DNA from: an uncultured Planctomycetaceae bacterium
GTDB taxonomy: Bacteria; Planctomycetota; Planctomycetia; Pirellulales; Pirellulaceae
Length of the DNA stretch: 8,947 nt
Assembly (NCBI GenBank): GCA_937967755.1
Contig: CALBTA010000268.1
Location: forward strand, 1 to 8,947
Direction of reading: 5' to 3'
The notes beneath the pieces are model-generated. The model made no database searches, had not been told where the DNA came from, and was given only the letters and a program-made list of their open reading frames with translations. This document shows, piece by piece, positions 1 to 5,984 of this stretch. The position numbers were made by a program, and so were the translations under genes. How positions within the stretch are numbered: the first letter of the stretch is position 1; each line of letters opens with the position of its first letter.

Positions 1-240
1 GAAGGGGACCCTGAAGGTGGGAGTTCTGGGGCAAAACCTAGGAGGTTTTGCAACGGCTAGGTTGCACATGGACTGCCCTCTACCTCGTCTTCTTTTATCA
101 GGAAAGGGAGCGAGTCGAAAATCAACCAGCAGATATTTGGACATGCAGCGATACCGTTCGACAGGTGCGACGGCGGTTGACCACGGCGCAACACTGCAAC
201 ACTCAACAGCGTTGGGAGAGGAGAGAAACAATCCACCCGG
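1..240. other. Stretch without a convincing gene, 3' of the phosphatase
   Basis: Short ORFs are open in several frames here, but none gives a protein with recognisable composition or motifs. The stretch holds the overlapping inverted repeats at 31-66 and an exact 8-bp tandem duplication, GCAACACT twice at 188-203. It may carry the transcript end of the precursor-phosphatase unit, but no canonical terminator is visible. Confidence 0.4.
31..66. repeat. Two overlapping, mutually exclusive inverted repeats
   Basis: GCAAAACCT (31-39) and AGGTTTTGC (43-51) form a perfect 9-bp stem with a 3-nt loop. TGCAAC (49-54) and GTTGCA (61-66) form a second 6-bp stem that shares bases 49-51 with the first, so only one can form at a time. 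Neither stem is followed by a T-tract on either strand, so this is not a standard intrinsic terminator. It lies about 175 bp past the end of the phosphatase gene. The stems are read directly from the sequence; no function is known. Confidence 0.45.
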
Positions 241-1053
241 TTAAGTAAACTCGACTTCCAACAGCGAGAAGTCATCCTGAGGGTCTTCGCGGCCTTGCCA
301 GGTGCGAACTTCATTCCAGACGTGCATCGCCCGGCCGCGCTCGAGCTGTTGCGCGTCGGTCAGCAGTTCAACGAAGCGCTCCAGGCCGAGGTGTTCGCCC
401 GACGGGCTGGCGGCTTCGAATGCCCCGTCGCCCATCAGATACAGCCGTGCCCCGGGTTCGATGCGGGCGGTCGTTTCCCCGAAAGTCGCATCGGGCACGG
501 CGCCGATCATCATGCTCGATTCCGATAGCAGCAGCTCATCTTTGCCCGGCCGAAACATGACCGCGGGCGGATGGCCGCCGTTGGCGTAGCGGAGCGTCCT
601 TTTAGAGATATCGTACACCCCGTACCAGATAGTGAAAAAACGATCACCGTGGCGTTCCATCGGGAAGGCTTCGTTTAGTTCGGCCAGCACGTGGCAAGGG
701 CGGTCGAAGTCGGTATTCGCCAGCGATTGCCGGCGTAGCACGTCGAAGACGGACACGCTGAGCAGCGAAGCCCCGACGCCATGCCCGCAGACGTCGAACA
801 GATAGATCGCCAGCTTTTCACTGTCGAGCCAGTGGTAGCCGAACAGGTCGCCGCCCAGGCGAGTCGAACTGATGTAAGCCCAATCGGTCGCCACTTCGTC
901 TTGCAAGCGCTGCGGCAGCAGCGATTGCACGAAGTCGGCAGCCGCGTTGACTTCCTCAGACAGCTTCTGTCGCGCGGCTGCAAGCTGTTGCCGCGCTTGG
1001 GCGAGTTGCGCGCGAACATCGGCAAGTTGTTCCGCTTCGCTGGAAGAACTCAA
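241..1053 (-). CDS. SpoIIE/RsbU-type PP2C serine phosphatase
   Basis: This is a 270-residue soluble, probably cytoplasmic protein of the PPM/PP2C family related to RsbU and SpoIIE, which dephosphorylate Ser/Thr on regulatory proteins such as anti-sigma antagonists. Residues 6-35 form an Ala/Gln/Leu-rich coiled coil. FVQSLLPQRL (41-50) is the usual entry to the catalytic domain. Likely metal ligands are D69 in LGGD, D87 in DVCGHG (with GHG at 90-92), D209 in MGDG and D260/D261 near the end; NGGHPP is also present. The second Asp of the common GGDxxD motif is Gly (G72), a small departure. There are no sensor or membrane segments. The TTG start overlaps the TGA of the graspetide precursor gene (TTGA, 1053-1050) and has GGAGG nine bases upstream, so the two are probably translationally coupled. 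The substrate is unknown. Confidence 0.9.
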   Translation of the reverse strand: MSSSSEAEQLADVRAQLAQARQQLAAARQKLSEEVNAAADFVQSLLPQRLQDEVATDWAYISSTRLGGDLFGYHWLDSEKLAIYLFDVCGHGVGASLLSVSVFDVLRRQSLANTDFDRPCHVLAELNEAFPMERHGDRFFTIWYGVYDISKRTLRYANGGHPPAVMFRPGKDELLLSESSMMIGAVPDATFGETTARIEPGARLYLMGDGAFEAASPSGEHLGLERFVELLTDAQQLERGRAMHVWNEVRTWQGREDPQDDFSLLEVEFT

Positions 1054-2039
1054 CTGCCGCGTCCTCCACCTTCTTCACCGAGGGCTTGGGTCGTGGCGTC
1101 GGGAAGCGGGCGGGGAATAGTTTTGGGAATGGGCCTGGGCCTGATGCCGCCCTCTTCACCCAAGGCGAGCGTCGTGGGCTGCGGGCGCGGGCGGCCCCCT
1201 TCCTCGCCCAGGGCACGCGTGCTGGGGCGCGGGCCGCCTTCTTCGCCGAGGGCTTTGGTGGTGATTCCGCCCTCTTCGCCAAGCGCCTGCGTGGTGACGC
1301 CGCCGCCACCCTCTTCGCCGAGAGCCAGCGTCGTCGCCCGCGCCGGCGTGAGCCATTGCACCGCATAGACCTGCGGGTGCTCTTTGATCGTGGCGACGAC
1401 GTTCTCAGGAATCTTCGTGGCGTCGGCGAATTGAACGAAGGGTGTTCGCACGTTTCGGTTGGCGACGATCTTCACGTCTTCATGCATGCTGAATTTCTGT
1501 ACCCAGCTTTTGGTCATTGCGTCGACCGGCTCGAACGTTCCCTTTCCGGGCATCTTGTTCCAACCATCGGGCGCGGCAAAGACACGCAGCGTGGCGGTGC
1601 CTGTTTCCGGCGGGGCGCCTTGGGTTGCCACGTCGGCGGATTCTATCTTGTGCACGAGCTTCACATCGCCCGATCCGCTGATGCCTTGGGCTTGTTCTTC
1701 AGAAAGCCAGGCCAGGTAGCCCTTGGTCGATTCCAACTCTTCATTGGCAGGCAGCCCGGGCAAGTAGTTACCTTGGACTCCCAAATCAGCCCGCCGGCGG
1801 ACGCCGAACGATTTGAACGTGACCGGCACGACAAAGTACAAGCCGAAGCCCTCGGCCGTTTGCTCTTCACCGCTGGCGGCTTCGCCCTCTTCGGCCGCGG
1901 ATGCGGCGCTGGCCAAGTGCATCGCCCAAGGCACAGCGCTCGCCCCGGCCATCCACTGCAACATCTGACGCCGCGACGCGCCGGCCGGCTGCTGCTCGTT
2001 TTCGTCGGAAGGAAGGATGCGGTCAAATGGGTGTCGCAT
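1050..2039 (-). CDS. Tat-exported graspetide precursor with six TTxxxxEE core repeats
   Basis: This 329-residue protein has three parts. Residues 1-48 are a twin-arginine signal: SRRQML at 22-27, an Ala-rich hydrophobic stretch, and a likely cut near ASAASA|AEE (48/49). Residues 49 to about 235 begin acidic, then alternate predicted strands and helices and match no domain I recognise. Residues 236-329 carry six copies of T/S-T-x-A-L-G-E-E-G-G. TTxxxxEE is the defining core of plesiocin-type graspetides, where an ATP-grasp enzyme joins Thr hydroxyls to Glu side chains as omega-esters. The divergent ATP-grasp gene next door supports that reading. The ATG start has GGAG nine bases upstream (2052-2049). 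Graspetide precursors are usually far shorter, so the long middle region and Tat signal are unusual. The family assignment is strong; the cross-links, the export and any later cleavage are inferred. Confidence 0.85.
   Translation of the reverse strand: MRHPFDRILPSDENEQQPAGASRRQMLQWMAGASAVPWAMHLASAASAAEEGEAASGEEQTAEGFGLYFVVPVTFKSFGVRRRADLGVQGNYLPGLPANEELESTKGYLAWLSEEQAQGISGSGDVKLVHKIESADVATQGAPPETGTATLRVFAAPDGWNKMPGKGTFEPVDAMTKSWVQKFSMHEDVKIVANRNVRTPFVQFADATKIPENVVATIKEHPQVYAVQWLTPARATTLALGEEGGGGVTTQALGEEGGITTKALGEEGGPRPSTRALGEEGGRPRPQPTTLALGEEGGIRPRPIPKTIPRPLPDATTQALGEEGGGRGS
1063..1067 (-). promoter_or_regulatory. Shine-Dalgarno for the phosphatase, inside the precursor gene
   Basis: On the minus strand GGAGG at 1067-1063 lies nine bases before the TTG start at 1053. 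It sits in the codons for the last Gly residues of the sixth core repeat, so the precursor tail and the phosphatase ribosome site share sequence. It supports choosing the TTG start. Confidence 0.7.
1065..1334 (-). repeat. Six-copy ALGEEGG core-peptide repeat
   Basis: The 30-base units lie at 1334-1305 (TTLALGEEGG), 1295-1266 (TTQ...), 1262-1233 (TTK...), 1223-1194 (STR...), 1175-1146 (TTL...) and 1094-1065 (TTQ...). The spacers are GGV, I, PRP, RPRPQP and a 17-residue Arg/Pro-rich linker. Codons differ between copies: the conserved Leu is CTC, CTT, CTC, CTG, TTG and CTC. The peptide is therefore more conserved than the DNA, which speaks against very recent copying. Copy 4 has Ser in place of the first Thr. 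Confidence 0.95.
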
Positions 2040-2048
2040 GGGGGTTGG

Positions 2049-2052
2049 CTCC
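2049..2052 (-). promoter_or_regulatory. Shine-Dalgarno of the precursor gene
   Basis: On the minus strand GGAG at 2052-2049 is nine bases from the ATG at 2039. It supports this start, which also places the twin-arginine motif at residues 23-24, a normal position for a Tat signal. Confidence 0.6.
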
Positions 2053-2060
2053 GGGACTGT

Positions 2061-2088
2061 TTGAAAACGTTCGATTTCGCGCTAGAGT
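2061..2088 (+). promoter_or_regulatory. Possible sigma70-type promoter for the ATP-grasp gene
   Basis: TTGAAA (2061-2066) and TAGAGT (2083-2088) are 16 bases apart and match the -35 and -10 consensus at 5/6 and 4/6 positions. Transcription from here would begin near 2095 and carry the whole 16-bp inverted repeat in the 5' leader. This is a match by eye only. Confidence 0.3.
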
Positions 2089-2105
2089 TGCTGCGGGTTG
2101 TGAAC

Positions 2106-2150
2106 GCTTATGATGTAGAACTGGCTGGCAATCCGTTCTACATCATAAGC
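2106..2150. promoter_or_regulatory. Perfect 16-bp inverted repeat between the divergent graspetide genes
   Basis: GCTTATGATGTAGAAC (2106-2121) and GTTCTACATCATAAGC (2135-2150) are exact reverse complements separated by 13 bases. The repeat lies 66 bp from the precursor start and 18 bp from the ligase start. Its AT-rich arms stand out from the G+C-rich surroundings. Each arm contains TATGAT, one mismatch from a -10 box, one on each strand. It could be an operator for a dimeric regulator of both genes or a strong hairpin in the ligase mRNA leader. No T-tract follows, so it is not a standard terminator. The structure is certain; the role is inferred. Confidence 0.75.
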
Positions 2151-2168
2151 TCTCGGCGGGAACAACGC

Positions 2169-3071
2169 ATGACCATTCTGATCTTGGGGGGCGCGGATGA
2201 TGAGCATGCAGCGCATATTCACCGGGAACTTTCGACGCGGGGGCACGATGCCGAGTTCCTCGATAGCCGCGATTTCCCCCAGAACATGCGAATTGCCTAC
2301 GATCCCCAACGGGGCGGGGGAAGCATTCGCCTGCCGCGGGGGCGGGCGATTTCGCTGGCCGGGGTGCGTTCGGTGTACTGGCGGAATTATCACGGCATCG
2401 GGCAAATCGACTTGCCCCATCCCGAGCAGGCCTACATCGCCGCCAACGATGCCCGCAGTTTGATCGAATCGCTGTTGATTAACTTGCCCTGCCGCTGGGT
2501 GAACGGCTGGGCCGGCTTTCAATTGCATCAGACGAAGCCGGCCGCCCTGGCCCGCGTGGCCAAGTTGGGCGTGAAGATTCCCGCGACGACCCTGACCAAC
2601 GACCCGAAAGCGGTGCGGGCGTTCGCCGACGAGCATCCCCGCTGCATCTTCAAACCGGTGCAAGGCGGCGCACACACGCAGCGCCTGACGGCCGACCACC
2701 TGAGCGACGAAAACCTTGCCAACCTGGCGCTCGCACCCGTCACTGTGCAAGAGGAAATCGAAGGCACGAACATCCGTGTCTTCGTGGCTGGCGAAGCAAC
2801 CCATGTCTGCGAAGTCGCCACGGGCGACGTCGATTTCCGCGACGACCCGCACGCCGAGATTACCGCTTGCGATTTGCCGGAAGAGATTGCCGAACAGTCA
2901 CGCAGGATCGCACAGGCCCTTGACCTACTGTGGACCGGCATCGACTTCCGCCGAACGCCCGACGGCGAGTACTACTTCCTGGAAGCCAACCCCAGCCCGA
3001 TGTTCTTAGGTTTCGAGCAACAGACCGGCTTGCCGCTAACCGATGCGCTGGTGCGATTGTTGACCGAGTGA
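2169..3071 (+). CDS. Graspetide-type ATP-grasp ligase (omega-ester macrocyclase)
   Basis: This 300-residue cytoplasmic enzyme resembles the MvdC/MvdD/PsnB group of RimK-like ATP-grasp ligases, which phosphorylate Glu/Asp side chains of a precursor and join them to Thr/Ser or Lys. The N-terminal domain has SVYWRNY (68-74), at the place of the WYRR-like motif of the family. A helix before GVKIPATTLTND (134-145) follows. The ATP-grasp core has IFKP with K162, QEEIEGTNIRV (194-204) with the acidic and Arg residues expected around nucleotide and phosphate, TGIDFRR (256-262), and the metal-binding E272 and N274 in FLEANPSP. Its length is normal for the family. The frame stays open far upstream, antisense to the precursor gene, but ATG 2169 begins the nucleotide-binding strand MTILILGG and is the sensible start. 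Its Shine-Dalgarno is weak. The likely substrate is the six-repeat protein encoded divergently. Confidence 0.88.
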   Translation: MTILILGGADDEHAAHIHRELSTRGHDAEFLDSRDFPQNMRIAYDPQRGGGSIRLPRGRAISLAGVRSVYWRNYHGIGQIDLPHPEQAYIAANDARSLIESLLINLPCRWVNGWAGFQLHQTKPAALARVAKLGVKIPATTLTNDPKAVRAFADEHPRCIFKPVQGGAHTQRLTADHLSDENLANLALAPVTVQEEIEGTNIRVFVAGEATHVCEVATGDVDFRDDPHAEITACDLPEEIAEQSRRIAQALDLLWTGIDFRRTPDGEYYFLEANPSPMFLGFEQQTGLPLTDALVRLLTE

Positions 3072-3097
3072 GCACGCGATCGTCGCGCGAGCCCCAA

Positions 3098-4660
3098 TCA
3101 CTTGCTGAAATCATAACAACGAATCCGACCGTTCTGGGTGCGGAGGTAGATTCGCCCGGCGTGGTAAGGGTGTTCCATGTAGACTTCGTAGGCGGTGGTA
3201 CCGATGTGCGGGGGCTTCCAGAAGTCGGCGAGTTGCTTCAGGCCGTCGGTCTCGAACAAGGCCAAGGTGATGCTGTCGCCGTGAGAAGCGTCGGGGATAA
3301 CCAGCAGCCGATCTTCGACCACGTAGAAGTGGGGCGCGGATGAGGGCGAGGGGGTTTCAGCAAGGATTTCGCCGGTCGATTCATCGAGTTTCAGGATTCG
3401 CCGCCCTTCGCGTTTTTCGATGCCGGATGCCATGAAGTAAACCGCGTCATCGGCAATCGCCAACCGCCGCCTGGCGTTGCTGTCCATCCAAGTGGGAAGC
3501 AGGAACTCTTTCTTGTTCGGGTGTTCCCAGACGCGCTTCGCACCCGCCGGGCTGATGGCGTAACCGGCCAGGCGGCCGTACATCCGGCTATCGCCTTCTT
3601 TGCGCGGAAACGTCGATCCGATGTTGACGAAGACATGCTCACGCGTGGGCGTCAGGGAGAAGTGGTTCTCGCCCAGGCCTTCGACGTTCCACAGCACCTT
3701 GCCGGTTTTGGGTTCGATCATGTTCAGCGTGCCGCTGACAGTCGCGGTCAACAGATACTCCCGCTCGCCGTGACGCCATGGCGCAGGCGTTGCGTGGCGG
3801 GAGGTGATTTTTTCGATCTCCCAAATCGTCTTTCCAGTTTCGATGTTTACGCCGCGCAGCCCGATGTCGGCCCCGCCAACGTATGTGGGTACGATGAGTA
3901 CTCCATCGGCGACAACTAACGAAACGTCCCAGCCCATTCCGCCGGGCAGTTTTTTTTCGGCGAAGCATTTTTCCTTGTGGTCCAAAGCGTCTTGGTAAGC
4001 CTGGCCGATATCGGATTGCCATAGCCGCTCGCCGGTCTTTGCGTTGTAGGCGTAAAGCAATCCGGTTGTGCCGAGGCTGAACACCTTGCCGTCAAAATAC
4101 GTTGGCGAAACACAATAGCCTTGCCGCTTGCCCATGTAGCGGTTCAGGCCTTGCCCACCTTCGACCGCTTTCCAGGCCGTCTTTCCGGTCGCCGCATCAA
4201 TGGCAACCAGCAGGTCGTCGCCATCGATGCGGAGGTTACTGTGCAGCTTCGCGACTTCGTCCTCGGTCAGCGGCTTCTTGTCATTGGTGATGTACCTTTC
4301 GACATTCGGTTGATTTTCCGCCCAAACTTCGCCCGCGGGGCGAAACGTTGCGACGAACAATTTTCCATCGGTCAAAATCGGACCACTGCAAGAACCGGGG
4401 TGACCTTCTTGCCGCGCCAGGTGTCGAAAGAAGCCAGAGACGCTTCCCTTGGCGAAACCCAAGTCGTCATCCTCGCTCGCCCAGACCATGCGGGCCTTGG
4501 ACAAGTCGTCAATCAACTTCATATCCGAAGTCAGGGTCGAGAAGTTCCCCCGCGGCCCGTTAGCTTGCGGCCAAGGCTCGGTGCTAAGGCACGGCGCAAT
4601 GCCAGCGGAAATAGTGAATAATGCAACTGCTAACAATACAAGAGCGCGAAGAAAGGTCAT
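3098..4660 (-). CDS. Secreted PQQ-type beta-propeller repeat protein
   Basis: This 520-residue protein starts with a Sec signal (MTFLRALVLL..., hydrophobic to about residue 22; likely cut near 24-27) and then WPQANGPRGN (30-39), a variant of the WPQ..GP opening common in planctomycete PQQ-like propellers. Several blade motifs of the form x-x-A-x-D-x-x-T-G-x-x-x-W are visible: AIDAATGKTAW, AYNAKTGERLW, NIETGKTIW, MIEPKTGKVLW and a weaker KLDESTGEILA. The C-terminal strand RIRCYDFSK closes the fold. No catalytic residues for a PQQ dehydrogenase are evident, so the fold rather than a reaction is what can be assigned. A Cys at residue 24 follows IAP, which is a poor lipobox. The gene converges on the ATP-grasp gene with a 26-bp gap and appears unrelated to the graspetide unit. 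The ATG start has only GGAAAA as a ribosome site. Confidence 0.85.
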   Translation of the reverse strand: MTFLRALVLLAVALFTISAGIAPCLSTEPWPQANGPRGNFSTLTSDMKLIDDLSKARMVWASEDDDLGFAKGSVSGFFRHLARQEGHPGSCSGPILTDGKLFVATFRPAGEVWAENQPNVERYITNDKKPLTEDEVAKLHSNLRIDGDDLLVAIDAATGKTAWKAVEGGQGLNRYMGKRQGYCVSPTYFDGKVFSLGTTGLLYAYNAKTGERLWQSDIGQAYQDALDHKEKCFAEKKLPGGMGWDVSLVVADGVLIVPTYVGGADIGLRGVNIETGKTIWEIEKITSRHATPAPWRHGEREYLLTATVSGTLNMIEPKTGKVLWNVEGLGENHFSLTPTREHVFVNIGSTFPRKEGDSRMYGRLAGYAISPAGAKRVWEHPNKKEFLLPTWMDSNARRRLAIADDAVYFMASGIEKREGRRILKLDESTGEILAETPSPSSAPHFYVVEDRLLVIPDASHGDSITLALFETDGLKQLADFWKPPHIGTTAYEVYMEHPYHAGRIYLRTQNGRIRCYDFSK

Positions 4661-4782
4661 GTTGATTTTCCGAGTTGTCCACCCGATGGGAGATCCAACA
4701 CGGCCATCCTACTACTGCCTTGCGGTCGGTCTTTAACAGTCGCTGCTTCTGATTCGGCTGCGAAATGACGAGGTTCGCTGCG

Positions 4783-5229
4783 TCACACAATTGCGATCGG
4801 CTGCAACGTACGTTGTCCGATTTTCTCCAAATATCCCCGCGCGTCTTCGTCTTCGATCTCAGAGAACTGGTCGACGACAAGCCGAAACAGTTTTTCGACC
4901 GACTCCCGGATTTCGGGATGTAGCTTCCCTGGGTCCGACGCAAATGTAACTTCCCGGCTCAATTCGCAAAGTCGACGAAGCGTCGGCTTTAACTCAGGGT
5001 TGACACTCTTCACATCTGATACCGTGCCTATCGCTGCAAGTTGGTTCGCATCCAGCGAATCGAGCAAGTCCAGGAGGAAGAACGCTCCGGAAACAAAGTC
5101 GTCCAAATGCGCGCGTAGTAAGAAGCCCGCGTCAACGTACGATAGTTGATCGATGGCATCAAAGACATCTTTTGAAAGAGAGCGCAGTGTTGCGCGGTGC
5201 CGAGCGGCCGAGATTCTCTCTACTGGCAT
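4783..5229 (-). CDS. Hypothetical helical protein, 148 residues
   Basis: I do not recognise this protein. It has no signal peptide or membrane helix and is rich in Leu, Asp, Glu and Arg. It reads as a mostly helical soluble domain, with an N-terminal basic helix (ARHRATLRSLSKDVFDAI) and amphipathic helices around residues 35-65 (HLDDFVSGAFFLLDLLDSLD) and 105-140. The ATG start is supported by AGGAG (5244-5240) ten bases upstream and by a TATAAT box on the same strand (5266-5261). It lies 46 bp downstream of the 198-residue gene and shares its strand with that gene and the kinase. The three may act together, which is inference from order only. Confidence 0.7.
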   Translation of the reverse strand: MPVERISAARHRATLRSLSKDVFDAIDQLSYVDAGFLLRAHLDDFVSGAFFLLDLLDSLDANQLAAIGTVSDVKSVNPELKPTLRRLCELSREVTFASDPGKLHPEIRESVEKLFRLVVDQFSEIEDEDARGYLEKIGQRTLQPIAIV

Positions 5230-5239
5230 ATGTGCAAAG

Positions 5240-5244
5240 CTCCT
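5240..5244 (-). promoter_or_regulatory. Shine-Dalgarno of the 148-residue gene
   Basis: AGGAG on the minus strand lies ten bases before the ATG at 5229. It is one of the clearest ribosome sites in the window and fixes the start. Confidence 0.6.
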
Positions 5245-5260
5245 GTTTTACCTATACTGG

Positions 5261-5266
5261 ATTATA
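5261..5266 (-). promoter_or_regulatory. Perfect -10 box (TATAAT) ahead of the 148-residue gene
   Basis: The minus strand reads TATAAT at 5266-5261, about 32 bases before the start codon, so a transcript would have a short leader. Only a weak -35 candidate (TTCCAA, 5287-5282, 15-base spacing) is seen, and it overlaps the 3' end of the preceding gene. The gene may have its own promoter in addition to read-through from the kinase. Confidence 0.35.
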
Positions 5267-5275
5267 GTTCGCGCT

Positions 5276-5872
5276 TCACTCTTTGGAACCATCTTGCGCA
5301 TCTTCGCCCTCGGCGCTGGGATCAAATCCACGTGAATTGATCCATGTAACAATCTCTCGGATCGCATTTGCGACAGATGAGAACCGTCGCTTGACCTCTT
5401 CCCGACTCCGAGATTCCGTCCCTGGTACGTCAAGCGTGAAGCGAAACCAATCCTCAGCATCGAACTGGCGCGCTTCACCTTCATGTTGCCTTCGTGGCAC
5501 GGGAAAGGAGAAAGGGTTGCCACCAGCCGGGTCAGTTCCGCTGGCGAAAATCTGGCGGCATCGATAAATGAGCCGCACAAATTGCTCGCCAATGGCGAGG
5601 TGCTCGTGGCATTCGTCCTCAATGGAGTGCGCGGCGTACAAGGTAAGAAACTTTTGTTGGAAGACGTAACTGTCCCACTCTAACCAATCCAGAACTGTTT
5701 TTTGGCCATCCCGATTCCGGTCCCGCTCTTTACGGGCTTCCAACGACCTCTTGGTCAAACGGTCCTCAAGCCAAGTCAAGATTTCAGCAATGGCCGCTTG
5801 CTCACCATCGGCGAGGGTTCGCTCGTCTTCCATTGGGCCTTCAGGAGGAACCAACTCATTTGGATCTGCCAC
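5276..5872 (-). CDS. Hypothetical protein downstream of the kinase, 198 residues
   Basis: I do not recognise the family. The protein is soluble, highly charged and largely helical, with an acidic N-terminus (ELVPPEGPMEDERT). A helical region (about 24-110) contains WLEDRLTKRSLEARKERDR and a hydrophobic segment around FLTLYAAHS, followed by a Pro/Gly-rich loop near residues 113-128. A further helix (REEVKRRFSSVANAIREIVTW) precedes an acidic tail. There is no signal peptide or catalytic motif. The stated start is a GTG at 5872 with GGGGTGA upstream; an ATG at 5833 (residue 14) with a close GAAGG is a real alternative. It lies 112 bp after the kinase gene and 46 bp before the 148-residue gene on the same strand. 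It could be a kinase substrate or partner, but nothing in the sequence proves this. Confidence 0.65.
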   Translation of the reverse strand: MADPNELVPPEGPMEDERTLADGEQAAIAEILTWLEDRLTKRSLEARKERDRNRDGQKTVLDWLEWDSYVFQQKFLTLYAAHSIEDECHEHLAIGEQFVRLIYRCRQIFASGTDPAGGNPFSFPVPRRQHEGEARQFDAEDWFRFTLDVPGTESRSREEVKRRFSSVANAIREIVTWINSRGFDPSAEGEDAQDGSKE

Positions 5873-5984
5873 CAGATTTCACCCCGTGACGGATGGATAC
5901 GCCTTCCTCATTAAAGCCAGCCATATTAAGCAGTTCGCTCAGAACGGGCAATACCGTTGGGGGGTGTATTTTGAGAAGTTTGGA

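Noticed and set aside
188..203. 8-bp tandem duplication GCAACACT
   Set aside because: It has two copies only in non-coding sequence, with no associated structure; probably a slippage product.
1065..1334. Regular short repeats considered as a CRISPR array or DNA satellite
   Set aside because: Spacing is irregular, units stay in frame inside a gene, and codons vary while the peptide is conserved. This is a protein repeat.
2082..2852. 256-codon minus-strand frame opposite the ligase
   Set aside because: It is the antisense of a well-supported ATP-grasp gene. Long antisense frames are common in G+C-rich DNA, and no motif is visible.
1086..3071. A 661-codon plus-strand frame that joins the ligase to sequence antisense to the precursor
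   Set aside because: The first 360 codons lie opposite the precursor and its repeats and give a Gly/Arg/Ala-rich product. The true ligase starts at ATG 2169, where the conserved fold begins.
3075..3087. Small hairpin (CGCGA/TCGCG, 3-nt loop) between the convergent ligase and propeller genes
   Set aside because: The 5-bp stem has no T-tract on either side, which is too weak to call a terminator.
5943..5958. Inverted repeat AACGG/CCGTT downstream of the kinase
   Set aside because: A 5-bp stem with a 6-base loop and no T-tract is expected by chance in a window this long.
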